Shown here one piece after another: positions 1-6,886 of a DNA stretch of 12,432 bases. The stretch is taken from NCBI GenBank assembly GCA_035693805.1, contig DASSGA010000265.1:1-12432 (forward strand). The letters are read 5' to 3'. Within the stretch, counting starts at the first letter, position 1. Every line of letters starts with the position of its first letter. The translations under genes and the position numbers were made by a program. The notes beneath the pieces were generated by a model that saw only the letters and a program-made list of their open reading frames with translations, was not told the origin of the DNA and did not search any database. The stretch comes from Kaftiobacterium sp035693805. Its GTDB lineage: Bacteria > Sysuimicrobiota > Sysuimicrobiia > Sysuimicrobiales > Kaftiobacteriaceae.

Positions 1-403
1 CCCACTGCTCGATGATCTTCGACGGCACCGGGGTGTCGGTCGGGACCCAGGACCACGACCGGCCTGCCTCCGGGGGGAGGAGGAGGACGGTGCGGGGCGG
101 ATCCACCACGACACGGCGGCCGCCGCTCTCGGTCTCGACCACGCGGATCTCTGACGGCGTCGCCTCGTAGCAGACGCGGGTGATCCGCTCGCGGTCATCC
201 CGCACGGTCTTCGTCTCGATGACGGCGCACGCCGCCGGCCCCACCGTCTTCTGGGTGACGACGCGGGCGGTGATGTCCGCCCCGTCCTCCGCCTTTCGCG
301 TCCATGTGGCGCCCCTGACGAGCGGAAAGTATGAGGAGGATGGTGCGGGCCTTTCCTGACAGCCCGCCGCGACCACGAGCATCAGGATGAGGACAATCCT
401 CAC
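1..403 (-). CDS. Partial lipoprotein of unknown function (N-terminal 134 residues)
   Basis: The reverse strand is open from a GTG at 403-401 to the window edge. The first residues, MRIVLILMLVVAAGC, form a short lipoprotein signal peptide: a charged start, a hydrophobic core and a lipobox A-A-G-C with the lipidated cysteine at residue 15. Gln follows the cysteine, so an inner-membrane retention Asp is absent. The mature part begins with a Ser/Pro linker and then YFPLVRGATW. This matches the YFPL-x-x-G-x-x-W pattern found near the start of many uncharacterised bacterial lipoproteins with beta-rich extracytoplasmic domains. The rest reads as alternating beta strands, with two cysteines near residues 60 and 78. 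The GTG overlaps the TGA of the upstream dehydrogenase by four bases, so it is probably translationally coupled and last, or nearly last, in the operon. The C-terminus is beyond the window. The frame and lipobox are seen directly; the function is unknown. Confidence 0.75.
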   Translation of the reverse strand, partial: MRIVLILMLVVAAGCQERPAPSSSYFPLVRGATWTRKAEDGADITARVVTQKTVGPAACAVIETKTVRDDRERITRVCYEATPSEIRVVETESGGRRVVVDPPRTVLLLPPEAGRSWSWVPTDTPVPSKIIEQW

Positions 404-2652
404 GACACTTTCTCGCGCTCCCGCAGAGCCTCGAGCAGCCGGCGCGGCGTGACCGGCAGCGAGGTGAGGCGGACGCCTGCGGCATCGGCGATGGCATTGG
501 CAATGGCCGCGCCCCCAGGGATCACCGGGGGCTCGCCGACACCCTTCGCCCCGAAGGGACCGAACTCCGAGGCCACCTCGACCATCACCGTCTCCATCGG
601 GGGAGTCGTGGATGCCTTCGGGATGGGGTACTCGGTGAACCCCCAGGTGAGCAGCGTCCCCTGGTCGTCGTACGTCATCGCCTCGAGCAGCCCCCAGCCG
701 ATGCCCTGCACTGCGCCGCCCCGCATCTGGCCTTCCACGGCCGGCGGGTTGATCGCAAAGCCCACGTCCTGGATCACCACGTAGTCGAGGAGCTGCGCTT
801 CGCCCGTCTCGCGGTCCACGCGCACTTTCGTCAGATGCGCGGCGAATCCGGGTGAGCCCTTGGGCGATGGCAGGTTGCCGTTCCCGTATACCGGCGCGTA
901 CTTCGCCCCGAAGCTCATGCTCTTGCGCGCGATCTCGGCGAGCGCGACCTGCCTCTGGGATGTTCCCTTCACCCGCACATGGCCTTCGGCAATCTCCAGG
1001 TCGTCGGGCCGCGCCTCCAGTTCGGCGGCGGCGATCGCCAGGATCTGCCGGCGTGCATCCTCCGCGGCGGCCTTCACCGCCGGTCCCACGGTGTACGTGA
1101 TCTTGCTCCCCCCCGACGCCCCTGCATACGGCGCCTGGTCGGTGTCCGCGATGACGACCTGTACCTGATCCGCCGGGACGCCCAGGACCTCGGCGGCGAT
1201 CAAGGCCATGGTCGTCGCCGTGCCTGTGATGTCGACCATGCCGAGCACGACCTGGAAGGTGCCGTCGGTATTCGCGCGGATGCACGCTGAGGCGGATTCC
1301 ACGCCGCCGGTCCAGCCGCCGACCGCCACGCCGTATCCGATGCCCTCCCCGCGCTCCCGATGCCGGTACTTCGGGTGGTCACGCAGCGCCTCGAGGACCT
1401 GGCGCAGGCCCATCCGGTTCCACGGCCGGCCGTTGGGCATCGGGTCGCCCGTCCCCGAGCAGTTGCGCAGGCGCAGGTCGACGGGATCCATCCGCAGCTG
1501 CTCGGCCATGATGTTCATCTGGGACTCGATGGCGAACGTGGCCTGGGGCGCCCCCGGCGCACGGTACGCGCCGTTGGGGGGCTTGTTGGTCAGGACTTCG
1601 ATCGCCTCGATGAGCAGGTTCGGGGTCTTGTAGTAGCCACCCAGCAACACCGCCGCGATGGACGCCGGCGCGCCGGGTTCCGCTCCCGCGTCGAAGACGA
1701 TCTTCGCCTGCAAGGCTACGAGGGTGCCGTCACGCTTCATGCCCGTGCGCAGCCAGATCTCCGCCTCGGGGCCGGGGGTGCTCATGAGGAAGTCCTCGCG
1801 CCGGGTGAGCACGACCCGCACCGGGCGCTTCGTGACCACGGCCAGTGCCGCGGCGAGCGGCTCGAGCAGCATGAACTTGCCGCCGAACGCGCCGCCGACG
1901 GTCATCGCGACGACCTTGACGCGTGGCTCCGGATAGCGGAGCGCCTTCGCCACCTGGGCTTTCACGTAGAACTGCGCCTGGGTGCTCGTGTACACCACAA
2001 CGGCCTGCGTCACGGGATCGAGGGCGGCCACGGTGGCGTGCGGCTCCATGTACGACTGATGCAGCCTGGCGGTCGCGTAGGTGTGCTCCACGACCAGATC
2101 GGCTTCCTTGAACCCGAGCTCGACGTCCCCCCGCCGAAAGGTGTAGGTGTTGGCCACGTTGCGCGGCTTCGTCTCCTTGCCCCCCTTGACGTCCACCGTG
2201 GAGTGGGCCGCGGCTTCCTCGTCGTCCTCCGCGTCCCGCCGCACGAGCGGCGCGCCATCCCGCATCGCCTCACGCGGGTCGAGGACCGCCGGCAGGACCT
2301 CGTACTGCACCTCCGCGCCCAGCCGCTCCACCGCATCCGCGGCCGCGCTGTCGGCCTCCGCGAGGACGACGGCGACGGGATGCCCCGTGTACAGCGCCTC
2401 GCCGTGCCTGGCCAGGAGGTGGCTTGAGACCCCTTCCGGCAGATCCTCTTCGGTGACGACGCTGACGACGCCGGGAACCGCCAGGGCGGCCGCCTTCGGC
2501 AGCCGCGACGTCCGCGCGTGCGGATGCGGGCTCAGCAGCAGCCGGGCGTGGAGCATCCCCGGCAGCTGCAGGTCTTCGGTGTACCGGGCGCTCCCGGTGA
2601 CCTTCCCCAGTCCTTCGATGCGCTTCGTGGGCTTGCCGACGACGGCGGTCAC
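400..2652 (-). CDS. Xanthine dehydrogenase family, molybdopterin-binding large subunit
   Basis: This 750-residue protein has the usual length of the large subunit of molybdenum hydroxylases (xanthine, aldehyde, nicotinate and related dehydrogenases), cytosolic enzymes that hydroxylate purines, N-heterocycles or aldehydes. Residues about 15-125 are the a/b hammerhead domain (GLGKVTGSARYTEDLQLPG). The molybdopterin-binding domains follow, with GGAFGGK at 253-259, a substrate-loop segment GAYRAPGAPQ at 361-370, and the catalytic Glu in FGAKGVGEPP near residue 707. The loop lacks the AYRCSFR cysteine of form I CO dehydrogenase, so CoxL is unlikely. The GTG start overlaps the dgt stop (GTGA) and follows a good Shine-Dalgarno sequence, GGAGGGAG. 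The FAD-binding and 2Fe-2S subunits normally encoded alongside are not adjacent: dgt lies upstream and a lipoprotein downstream. Family assignment is firm; the substrate is undetermined. Confidence 0.95.
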   Translation of the reverse strand: MTAVVGKPTKRIEGLGKVTGSARYTEDLQLPGMLHARLLLSPHPHARTSRLPKAAALAVPGVVSVVTEEDLPEGVSSHLLARHGEALYTGHPVAVVLAEADSAAADAVERLGAEVQYEVLPAVLDPREAMRDGAPLVRRDAEDDEEAAAHSTVDVKGGKETKPRNVANTYTFRRGDVELGFKEADLVVEHTYATARLHQSYMEPHATVAALDPVTQAVVVYTSTQAQFYVKAQVAKALRYPEPRVKVVAMTVGGAFGGKFMLLEPLAAALAVVTKRPVRVVLTRREDFLMSTPGPEAEIWLRTGMKRDGTLVALQAKIVFDAGAEPGAPASIAAVLLGGYYKTPNLLIEAIEVLTNKPPNGAYRAPGAPQATFAIESQMNIMAEQLRMDPVDLRLRNCSGTGDPMPNGRPWNRMGLRQVLEALRDHPKYRHRERGEGIGYGVAVGGWTGGVESASACIRANTDGTFQVVLGMVDITGTATTMALIAAEVLGVPADQVQVVIADTDQAPYAGASGGSKITYTVGPAVKAAAEDARRQILAIAAAELEARPDDLEIAEGHVRVKGTSQRQVALAEIARKSMSFGAKYAPVYGNGNLPSPKGSPGFAAHLTKVRVDRETGEAQLLDYVVIQDVGFAINPPAVEGQMRGGAVQGIGWGLLEAMTYDDQGTLLTWGFTEYPIPKASTTPPMETVMVEVASEFGPFGAKGVGEPPVIPGGAAIANAIADAAGVRLTSLPVTPRRLLEALREREKVS

Positions 2653-3914
2653 GTGGATGGACTCCCTCCGAACCCGATCTCATACGTCTCGAAGAGGCGG
2701 CTGTACAGATCCAGCGCGTAGCGGTCGGTCATCCCCGAGATGTAGTCACAGACCACGCGGGGGACGCCTGCGTCGTGGAGACGCTCCTGCGTCACCCGGG
2801 GCAGCAGCCGGGGCTCTTTCGCGAACATCTCGAACAGGCTGCGCACGAAGCGCCGGGCCTTCTGCTCCATGAGGAGTTTCTCCGGATGATAGTACACCAC
2901 GTCCCGCAGGTAGAACGCGAGCTGGCGCAGCTGGCCTTCCCGCAGCCCGCTGAGGCGGATCAACCGGCTCTGGCGCATCGCCGCCTCGGAGGAATCCGGC
3001 GCCGCCTCGCGCAGCCTCTCCTCCGCGACGCGGATGACGTCCTCGACGAGCCGGCCGATCATCCAGCGGATGGCCTCCCGCACCCGTACTTCGCCGCGCT
3101 TGCGCGACCCGCGGGGCAGGAAGTGCAGGGGCACCTCCCCGCGCACCTCTTCCAGCGACAGCTCCATCTGGCGATCCGTGGCGTCGCGGCGCGCCACGAG
3201 CTGGTCGGCATAGTGCGCGGCCTCCGTCCAGAGTTCGATCCCCTGGGCGGCGAGGTCGGCTTCATCGGCGAGCCCGATGCGCAGGGCATCGTCCAGGTCG
3301 TGCGTGCTGTAGGCGATCATGTCGGCGAGGTCGACGACCTGACCCTCGAGCGAGGCGCTGGGGAACTGCGCGAACTCCGCGGGCACCTCGGGTGTGTCGT
3401 AGATGGTGGCGTGGGTGGCGACCCCCTGCCGCGTGTGCCAGGAGAGGTTCAGCCCGGGATGCATCGCGTAGCGGATCTCGAGCTCGTCCAGGACGCGCAG
3501 GGACTGGAGGTTGTGCTCGAACCCGCCGGCGTCGTGCATCAGCGCGTGCAGCTCCTGCTCGCCGGCGTGCCCGAACGGCGGATGGCCGAGATCGTGCGCC
3601 AGAGCCACGGCCTCCACGAGGTCGACGTTCAGGCCCAGCGCCGCGGCGATGCTGCGCGCGATCTGGCTGACCTCGAGCGTGTGCGTCAGCCGGGTGCGGT
3701 AGAAATCGCCTTCCGTGACGACGAAGACCTGGGTCTTGTGCTGCAGCCGTCGAAACGCGGTGGAGTGCAGGATGCGGTCGCGGTCGCGCTGGAACTCGGT
3801 GCGGTAGGGGTCGGGGCGCTCATCGTAGCGCCGCTGCGTGCGCGCACTGCGCACCGCGTACGGGGCGAGGATCTGGGACTCGAAGGCTTCTCGTGAGGCG
3901 CGGTCGGCCGTCAT
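2649..3914 (-). CDS. dgt: dGTPase-family HD-domain hydrolase
   Basis: This is a deoxyguanosinetriphosphate triphosphohydrolase-like protein of the HD superfamily. Characterised members cleave dGTP (or other dNTPs) to a nucleoside and tripolyphosphate, controlling nucleotide pools in the cytosol. With the chosen ATG it has 421 residues, normal for the shorter dgt-like group. Visible motifs are FQRDRDRILHSTAFRRLQHK (41-60), RTRLTHTLEVSQIAR with metal ligand His78, AHDLGHPPFGH with the His107-Asp108 pair, GFEHNLQSLR with His134, and DLADMIAYSTHDLDDAL with Asp198 as the likely fourth ligand. I chose the ATG at 3914-3912 because family members begin 10-15 residues before the LxPYAxxS segment (LAPYAVRS here). 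An in-frame ATG at 3959 would add 15 Gly/Ser-rich residues and has AGGAG directly touching the start codon, a poor spacing. The stop overlaps the next gene, so dgt heads the operon. Confidence 0.94.
   Translation of the reverse strand: MTADRASREAFESQILAPYAVRSARTQRRYDERPDPYRTEFQRDRDRILHSTAFRRLQHKTQVFVVTEGDFYRTRLTHTLEVSQIARSIAAALGLNVDLVEAVALAHDLGHPPFGHAGEQELHALMHDAGGFEHNLQSLRVLDELEIRYAMHPGLNLSWHTRQGVATHATIYDTPEVPAEFAQFPSASLEGQVVDLADMIAYSTHDLDDALRIGLADEADLAAQGIELWTEAAHYADQLVARRDATDRQMELSLEEVRGEVPLHFLPRGSRKRGEVRVREAIRWMIGRLVEDVIRVAEERLREAAPDSSEAAMRQSRLIRLSGLREGQLRQLAFYLRDVVYYHPEKLLMEQKARRFVRSLFEMFAKEPRLLPRVTQERLHDAGVPRVVCDYISGMTDRYALDLYSRLFETYEIGFGGSPST
2662..2669 (-). promoter_or_regulatory. Ribosome binding site of the dehydrogenase gene
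   Basis: On the reverse strand GGAGGGAG lies nine bases before the GTG at 2652-2650, inside the last codons of dgt. It supports the GTG as the true start and shows the dehydrogenase can recruit ribosomes itself as well as through overlap coupling. Confidence 0.6.
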
Positions 3915-3968
3915 CGGACTGGGGGAACCTCGTGCTGATTTCCCTCCGCCGGATGGCATCTCCTGTCA

Positions 3969-3977
3969 TGGTATACT
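3969..3977 (+). promoter_or_regulatory. Extended -10 promoter element for the 3992 gene
   Basis: TGGTATACT fits the extended -10 consensus TGnTATAAT, with TATACT at 3972-3977. No -35 is obvious at 17 bases upstream, which an extended -10 can tolerate. A transcript starting about seven bases after the hexamer would begin near 3984, only about eight bases before the ATG at 3992, leaving almost no leader and no Shine-Dalgarno sequence. The GTATAC core is palindromic, so it could also serve weakly in the opposite direction towards dgt. This is inferred from sequence pattern only. Confidence 0.5.
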
Positions 3978-3991
3978 GAAGCCACTTCTGC

Positions 3992-4795
3992 ATGGCGAGA
4001 CAGACGCACACCGAAATCGAAATCCGCCTGTTCGACGAACCCGGCAAGCTCGTCGTCCGGGGCCGCTCCACGAAGGCTGTCGTCGCGGCGCTGCTGCGCG
4101 GCGCCCCCGCGCACGGACCCTGGCTGCGGCAGGTGGCGCGCTGGGTCGAAGGGCTCGTCGAGGACGGCTGGCAGTACCGCGGGTACACCGGAGACCGGCT
4201 CCTCTTCCGCAGCACGAAATCCCTCGGCCGCGATGAAGCGGAGGCCTACGTGCAGCGGCGCTTCGGCCGAGACGCGCTCTCGCGCGTCTCGGTGCGCGAC
4301 CGGGCGGAGGAGCGCAACCACGCGAAACCGCCGAAACTGCCCAAGGCCGACGACGAACTGACGCGCGAGCTGCGCCGGCTGATCGGCTCTGAATCGCATC
4401 AGGCGGAACTCTACCTGGGCCACCCGACCGAGGAGTTGAGCGAGCTGCTCCTCGACATGAGCTTCCTCTCCCAGGAGGCGCTCGAAGATCCGGAGATCAG
4501 CGCGCTGATCGAGGAGCTGCGGGATGCCCACGAGACCGACGCGCAGTACCGCGATCTGCACACACGCTACCTCACGCTCATGGAGCGGATCGGCCCGAGC
4601 GATCCGGCCGCGGAGGAGGCGTACTGGGATCTGTTCTCGTACATGTCACGCAAGCTGAGCGCGCTGGTGCCGGCGCTGCGCAGCTTCCTCGAACGGCGGG
4701 GATTCACAGACCTCTGCGAGCACGAGGCCACCGCGTTCCTCACCGCCGCCCTCTCCCAGGCCCTGTCGATCATTGAAGATCGCGACGAAGACTAG
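3992..4795 (+). CDS. Uncharacterised 267-residue cytosolic protein
   Basis: I do not recognise this protein. The reading frame is long, with typical high G/C third positions, and it lies just after a good extended -10 element. No signal peptide or membrane span is visible. Residues 1-95 look like a small mixed alpha/beta domain (EIEIRLFDEPGKLVVRG and WQYRGYTGDRLLFRSTKS are strand-like stretches around a helix with a PWLRQVARWVEGLVEDGW core). A charged Lys/Pro linker occupies about 105-120. The remaining part to 267 is almost entirely predicted helix, rich in Glu and Leu, and ends in acidic EDRDED. No metal-binding or nucleotide-binding motif stands out. The next gene starts inside its last codons, so the two are probably co-expressed. 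The lack of a leader suggests leaderless translation. Confidence 0.85.
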   Translation: MARQTHTEIEIRLFDEPGKLVVRGRSTKAVVAALLRGAPAHGPWLRQVARWVEGLVEDGWQYRGYTGDRLLFRSTKSLGRDEAEAYVQRRFGRDALSRVSVRDRAEERNHAKPPKLPKADDELTRELRRLIGSESHQAELYLGHPTEELSELLLDMSFLSQEALEDPEISALIEELRDAHETDAQYRDLHTRYLTLMERIGPSDPAAEEAYWDLFSYMSRKLSALVPALRSFLERRGFTDLCEHEATAFLTAALSQALSIIEDRDED

Positions 4796-5618
4796 CGCCT
4801 ACTTCGCCGTCACCATCATCGGGTTCAGCGCCGCCGTGCGCTGGTGGAACGCCGCGCCTCCACCGCTGTCCGCGAACCAGGTCCTCGCCTTGCTGCCGCA
4901 GGGCAGCAGCGTGCACAGCCTAGTCCGTCTCGAGATGGACGGCCGCCCGCCTTCCGAGGTCGCGGTGGTCGCCCGCATCCCATCCTTCCCCAGATCCACC
5001 GAGTTCGCCGCCGAGGCGCGATTGTACCAGTACGATCGCCTGCGCCGCCACTTCACGACCGCCTACCGCGCCGAAAGCCCCGGCGCGGTACCCTTCTCCG
5101 CGGATGCGGCCCGCGTGCTGGCGGGGCGCGATGCGGCCGTCTTCTCGGGCCTGCACGACGACGGGACCCTCGGGTACCGGATCGTCGGCCTGGTCCGCGG
5201 CCGCGCGGCCGTGCTACGCGAGCAGCGTCTCACAGGGACCGTGCACCTCGTTGAACCCGCGGTGATCGAGCGGCGGGGTGAAGCCGTGCATGCCCTGCGT
5301 TGGAACGGCGGTTCGTGGATCCCGGATGGGACGGCGAGGACCATCCCCGAGGCGCCGGCCGGGGTGACGTGGCGATACGCCGTGCGGAACGGGCAGGTGC
5401 TGGCCCGGACGAACGTGGTCCATCTCCGGCGCCGGCAGCCGCTGCGCGTGCTGGCGGCAGGAGGCGGCCCGGCCACGGTCGTGCTGGCGGACTCGCGACT
5501 GGATGTCGTCGAGGCGGGCTTCCGGCAGCGCGAGCCGGGGACCTACCGGATCCGGATCGTGACGGGGTTCACACCGCCCGAAGCGGCTTACGTCCTGACC
5601 GTCGTTGTCGATCCGTGA
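4773..5618 (+). CDS. Uncharacterised membrane-anchored or exported protein
   Basis: This 281-residue protein overlaps the end of the preceding gene by 23 bases and uses a TTG start. The TTG is the only start that keeps the N-terminal hydrophobic segment: MKIATKTS is positively charged and AYFAVTIIGFSAAV (9-22) forms a single span or uncleaved signal anchor, with RWW just after it. From about residue 35 the chain looks beta-rich (LLPQGSSVHSLVRLEMDG, EVAVVARIP, GYRIVGLVRG, PGTYRIRIVTG), and the final stretch resembles the closing strands of an extracytoplasmic beta sandwich. The D-G-R-x-x-x-EVA pattern faintly recalls VCBS/FG-GAP-like repeats, but that is not strong enough to assign a family. 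Its stop abuts that of the convergent permease gene. The likely location is the outer face of the cytoplasmic membrane, possibly working with the 267-residue neighbour. Function is unknown. Confidence 0.8.
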   Translation: MKIATKTSAYFAVTIIGFSAAVRWWNAAPPPLSANQVLALLPQGSSVHSLVRLEMDGRPPSEVAVVARIPSFPRSTEFAAEARLYQYDRLRRHFTTAYRAESPGAVPFSADAARVLAGRDAAVFSGLHDDGTLGYRIVGLVRGRAAVLREQRLTGTVHLVEPAVIERRGEAVHALRWNGGSWIPDGTARTIPEAPAGVTWRYAVRNGQVLARTNVVHLRRRQPLRVLAAGGGPATVVLADSRLDVVEAGFRQREPGTYRIRIVTGFTPPEAAYVLTVVVDP

Positions 5619-6674
5619 TCAATCGGCCGGCCTGAAGCGCGCCGCGATCGTCCCCACGATGACCTGCAGGGCCGCCGCCACCGGCACGGCCAGCAGCGCG
5701 CCCGCGGCGCCCAGCAGCCTCGCACCGATGATCAGCGCGATGATCGTGAGCAGGGGCGAGAGCCCGACCGAGGCGCGCATCACGCGGGGCACGACGAAGT
5801 TGGCCTCCGCCTGCTGGATCACGGCGTACCAGACGACGACGAAGATGAGCTTCCACGTGGGCTGAAACAGCGCGAGGAACACCGCGGGGATCGCGCCCAG
5901 CAGCGGCCCGATCATGGGGATGAGCTCCGTGATGCCGGCCACGATCCCGAGGAGGATCGGGAACGGCATACCGATCGCGGCCACGCCGAGGAAGGCCGCG
6001 GTGCCGATGATCAGGCCCAGCAGCAGCTGGCCGCGCACCCAGCCGCCGAACTTCGCCCCGATCTGTTCGACGACGTCGGCCACCTCGCTGCGGTGGCGGC
6101 GCGGGAAGAGCGCGAGGAATCCCCCCTTCACGGCCGGCCCTTCGACCAGCATGTAGAAGGCCAGGAACAACACGGTGGTAACCGTGACCAGCCCGCCCAC
6201 GAACTTGAACGCCACGCCCGCGGCCGGCCCGAAGTACCGCGTGAACCGGTTGATCTCCTGCGGGAGGCGCCGGATGAGCCCGGTCAGGTCGGGCAGCCAG
6301 CGGTAGCGATCCTCCCAGCTCTGCACCAGGGCCTCCAGCCGCTTCAGGTTCTCGGGCAGATTCCCCAGGAATTGCTGCGCCTCCAGGACCACCGGTGTGA
6401 CCAGCAGGCCTGTCAGGGTCAGCAGCAGCACGATGATGAGCAGGAAGATAAGGAGGATGGCCCAGGTGCGGGACAGGTGCCACCCCCGGCGGCCCCAGCG
6501 GACCTTCCGGAGGCTGGACGTAAGGGGCGCCACCCCGGTCGCCAGGATCGCCGCGACGAGCACGATGATCAGGATGTCGACGATCTGGGTGAGCAGCCGC
6601 ACGAGCCCGATGAGGACCAGGGCCGTGAGGACGATCAGCCCGGTCCGGACGACGAGATCGGTGCGCGCACTCAC
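5619..6674 (-). CDS. AI-2E family transporter (putative permease)
   Basis: This 351-residue integral membrane protein has the architecture of the AI-2E/PerM/TqsA family. Two N-terminal spans (about 10-50) and one near 68-95 are followed by an amphipathic soluble region (about 100-150), then a cluster of at least four further spans. Family hallmarks visible are FLAFYMLVEGP in the middle, the GGWVRGQLLLGLIIG stretch, GITELIPMIGPLLGAIPA, and the terminal block GLSPLLTIIALIIGARLLG leading to AVPVAAALQVI. Members export autoinducer-2 or other small solutes or act in Na+/H+ exchange, so the substrate cannot be assigned. The GTG start follows GTGAGG with eight bases of spacing. The gene is monocistronic here, convergent with the gene at 4773 and divergent from the small ORF at 6728. 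Confidence 0.95.
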   Translation of the reverse strand: MSARTDLVVRTGLIVLTALVLIGLVRLLTQIVDILIIVLVAAILATGVAPLTSSLRKVRWGRRGWHLSRTWAILLIFLLIIVLLLTLTGLLVTPVVLEAQQFLGNLPENLKRLEALVQSWEDRYRWLPDLTGLIRRLPQEINRFTRYFGPAAGVAFKFVGGLVTVTTVLFLAFYMLVEGPAVKGGFLALFPRRHRSEVADVVEQIGAKFGGWVRGQLLLGLIIGTAAFLGVAAIGMPFPILLGIVAGITELIPMIGPLLGAIPAVFLALFQPTWKLIFVVVWYAVIQQAEANFVVPRVMRASVGLSPLLTIIALIIGARLLGAAGALLAVPVAAALQVIVGTIAARFRPAD

Positions 6675-6727
6675 GATCTACCTCACTTCGGTAGGGGCTG
6701 CACCGGTCCTGCGGAATCAATGGGGGG

Positions 6728-6886
6728 ATGCCCGCGGCGCTCCTGCTCCTGCAGCAGCCACTGCCCTCCGGTTCCGTTCCGGGCGTGAGCGACACCGCCG
6801 CCGTGATCATCGGCACCGTGCTGTCGCTCCTCGTGATCTACGCCATCGTCGCCGCCAATCTCCGGAAGGAAGACAAACCGCGCTAG
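6728..6886 (+). CDS. Small single-span membrane protein (52 or 33 residues)
   Basis: This short open frame has strongly G/C-biased third positions. The ATG at 6728 gives 52 residues; an in-frame GTG at 6785 gives a compact 33-residue peptide beginning MSDTAAVIIG. The core AAVIIGTVLSLLVIYAIVAA is a clear transmembrane helix, followed by the basic tail NLRKEDKPR, which predicts an outside N-terminus and a cytoplasmic C-terminus. Neither start has a good Shine-Dalgarno sequence (GGGGGG touches the ATG), so the start is uncertain. The stop TAG overlaps the stop of the opposing frame at 6883 in the tetranucleotide CTAG. Such peptides often stabilise or regulate larger membrane complexes, but no partner is evident. 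It is divergent from the AI-2E permease. It is a plausible real gene, unproven. Confidence 0.45.
   Translation: MPAALLLLQQPLPSGSVPGVSDTAAVIIGTVLSLLVIYAIVAANLRKEDKPR

Noticed and set aside
195..503. Minus-strand ORF of 102 codons across the dehydrogenase end
   Set aside because: Arg/Gly/His-rich composition and out of phase with both the dehydrogenase and the lipoprotein frame, which carry the real coding signal.
1360..2427. Plus-strand ORF of 355 codons
   Set aside because: Lies entirely antisense to the dehydrogenase, with Arg/His/Gly/Leu-rich low-information sequence typical of shadows in high-G+C DNA.
400..2652. Form I carbon monoxide dehydrogenase (CoxL)
   Set aside because: The active-site loop reads AYRAPGAP and lacks the AYRCSFR cysteine motif.
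2775..3896. Plus-strand ORF of 373 codons
   Set aside because: Antisense shadow of dgt, whose HD motifs are unambiguous on the other strand.
6661..6670. Palindrome GTGCGCGCAC
   Set aside because: Lies in the first codons of the permease gene. A ten-base G/C palindrome is unremarkable in this composition.
5569..6816. Minus-strand ORF of 415 codons, longer than the permease
   Set aside because: Pro/Arg/Gly-rich and without hydrophobic spans. The overlapping 351-codon frame has clear AI-2E permease motifs.
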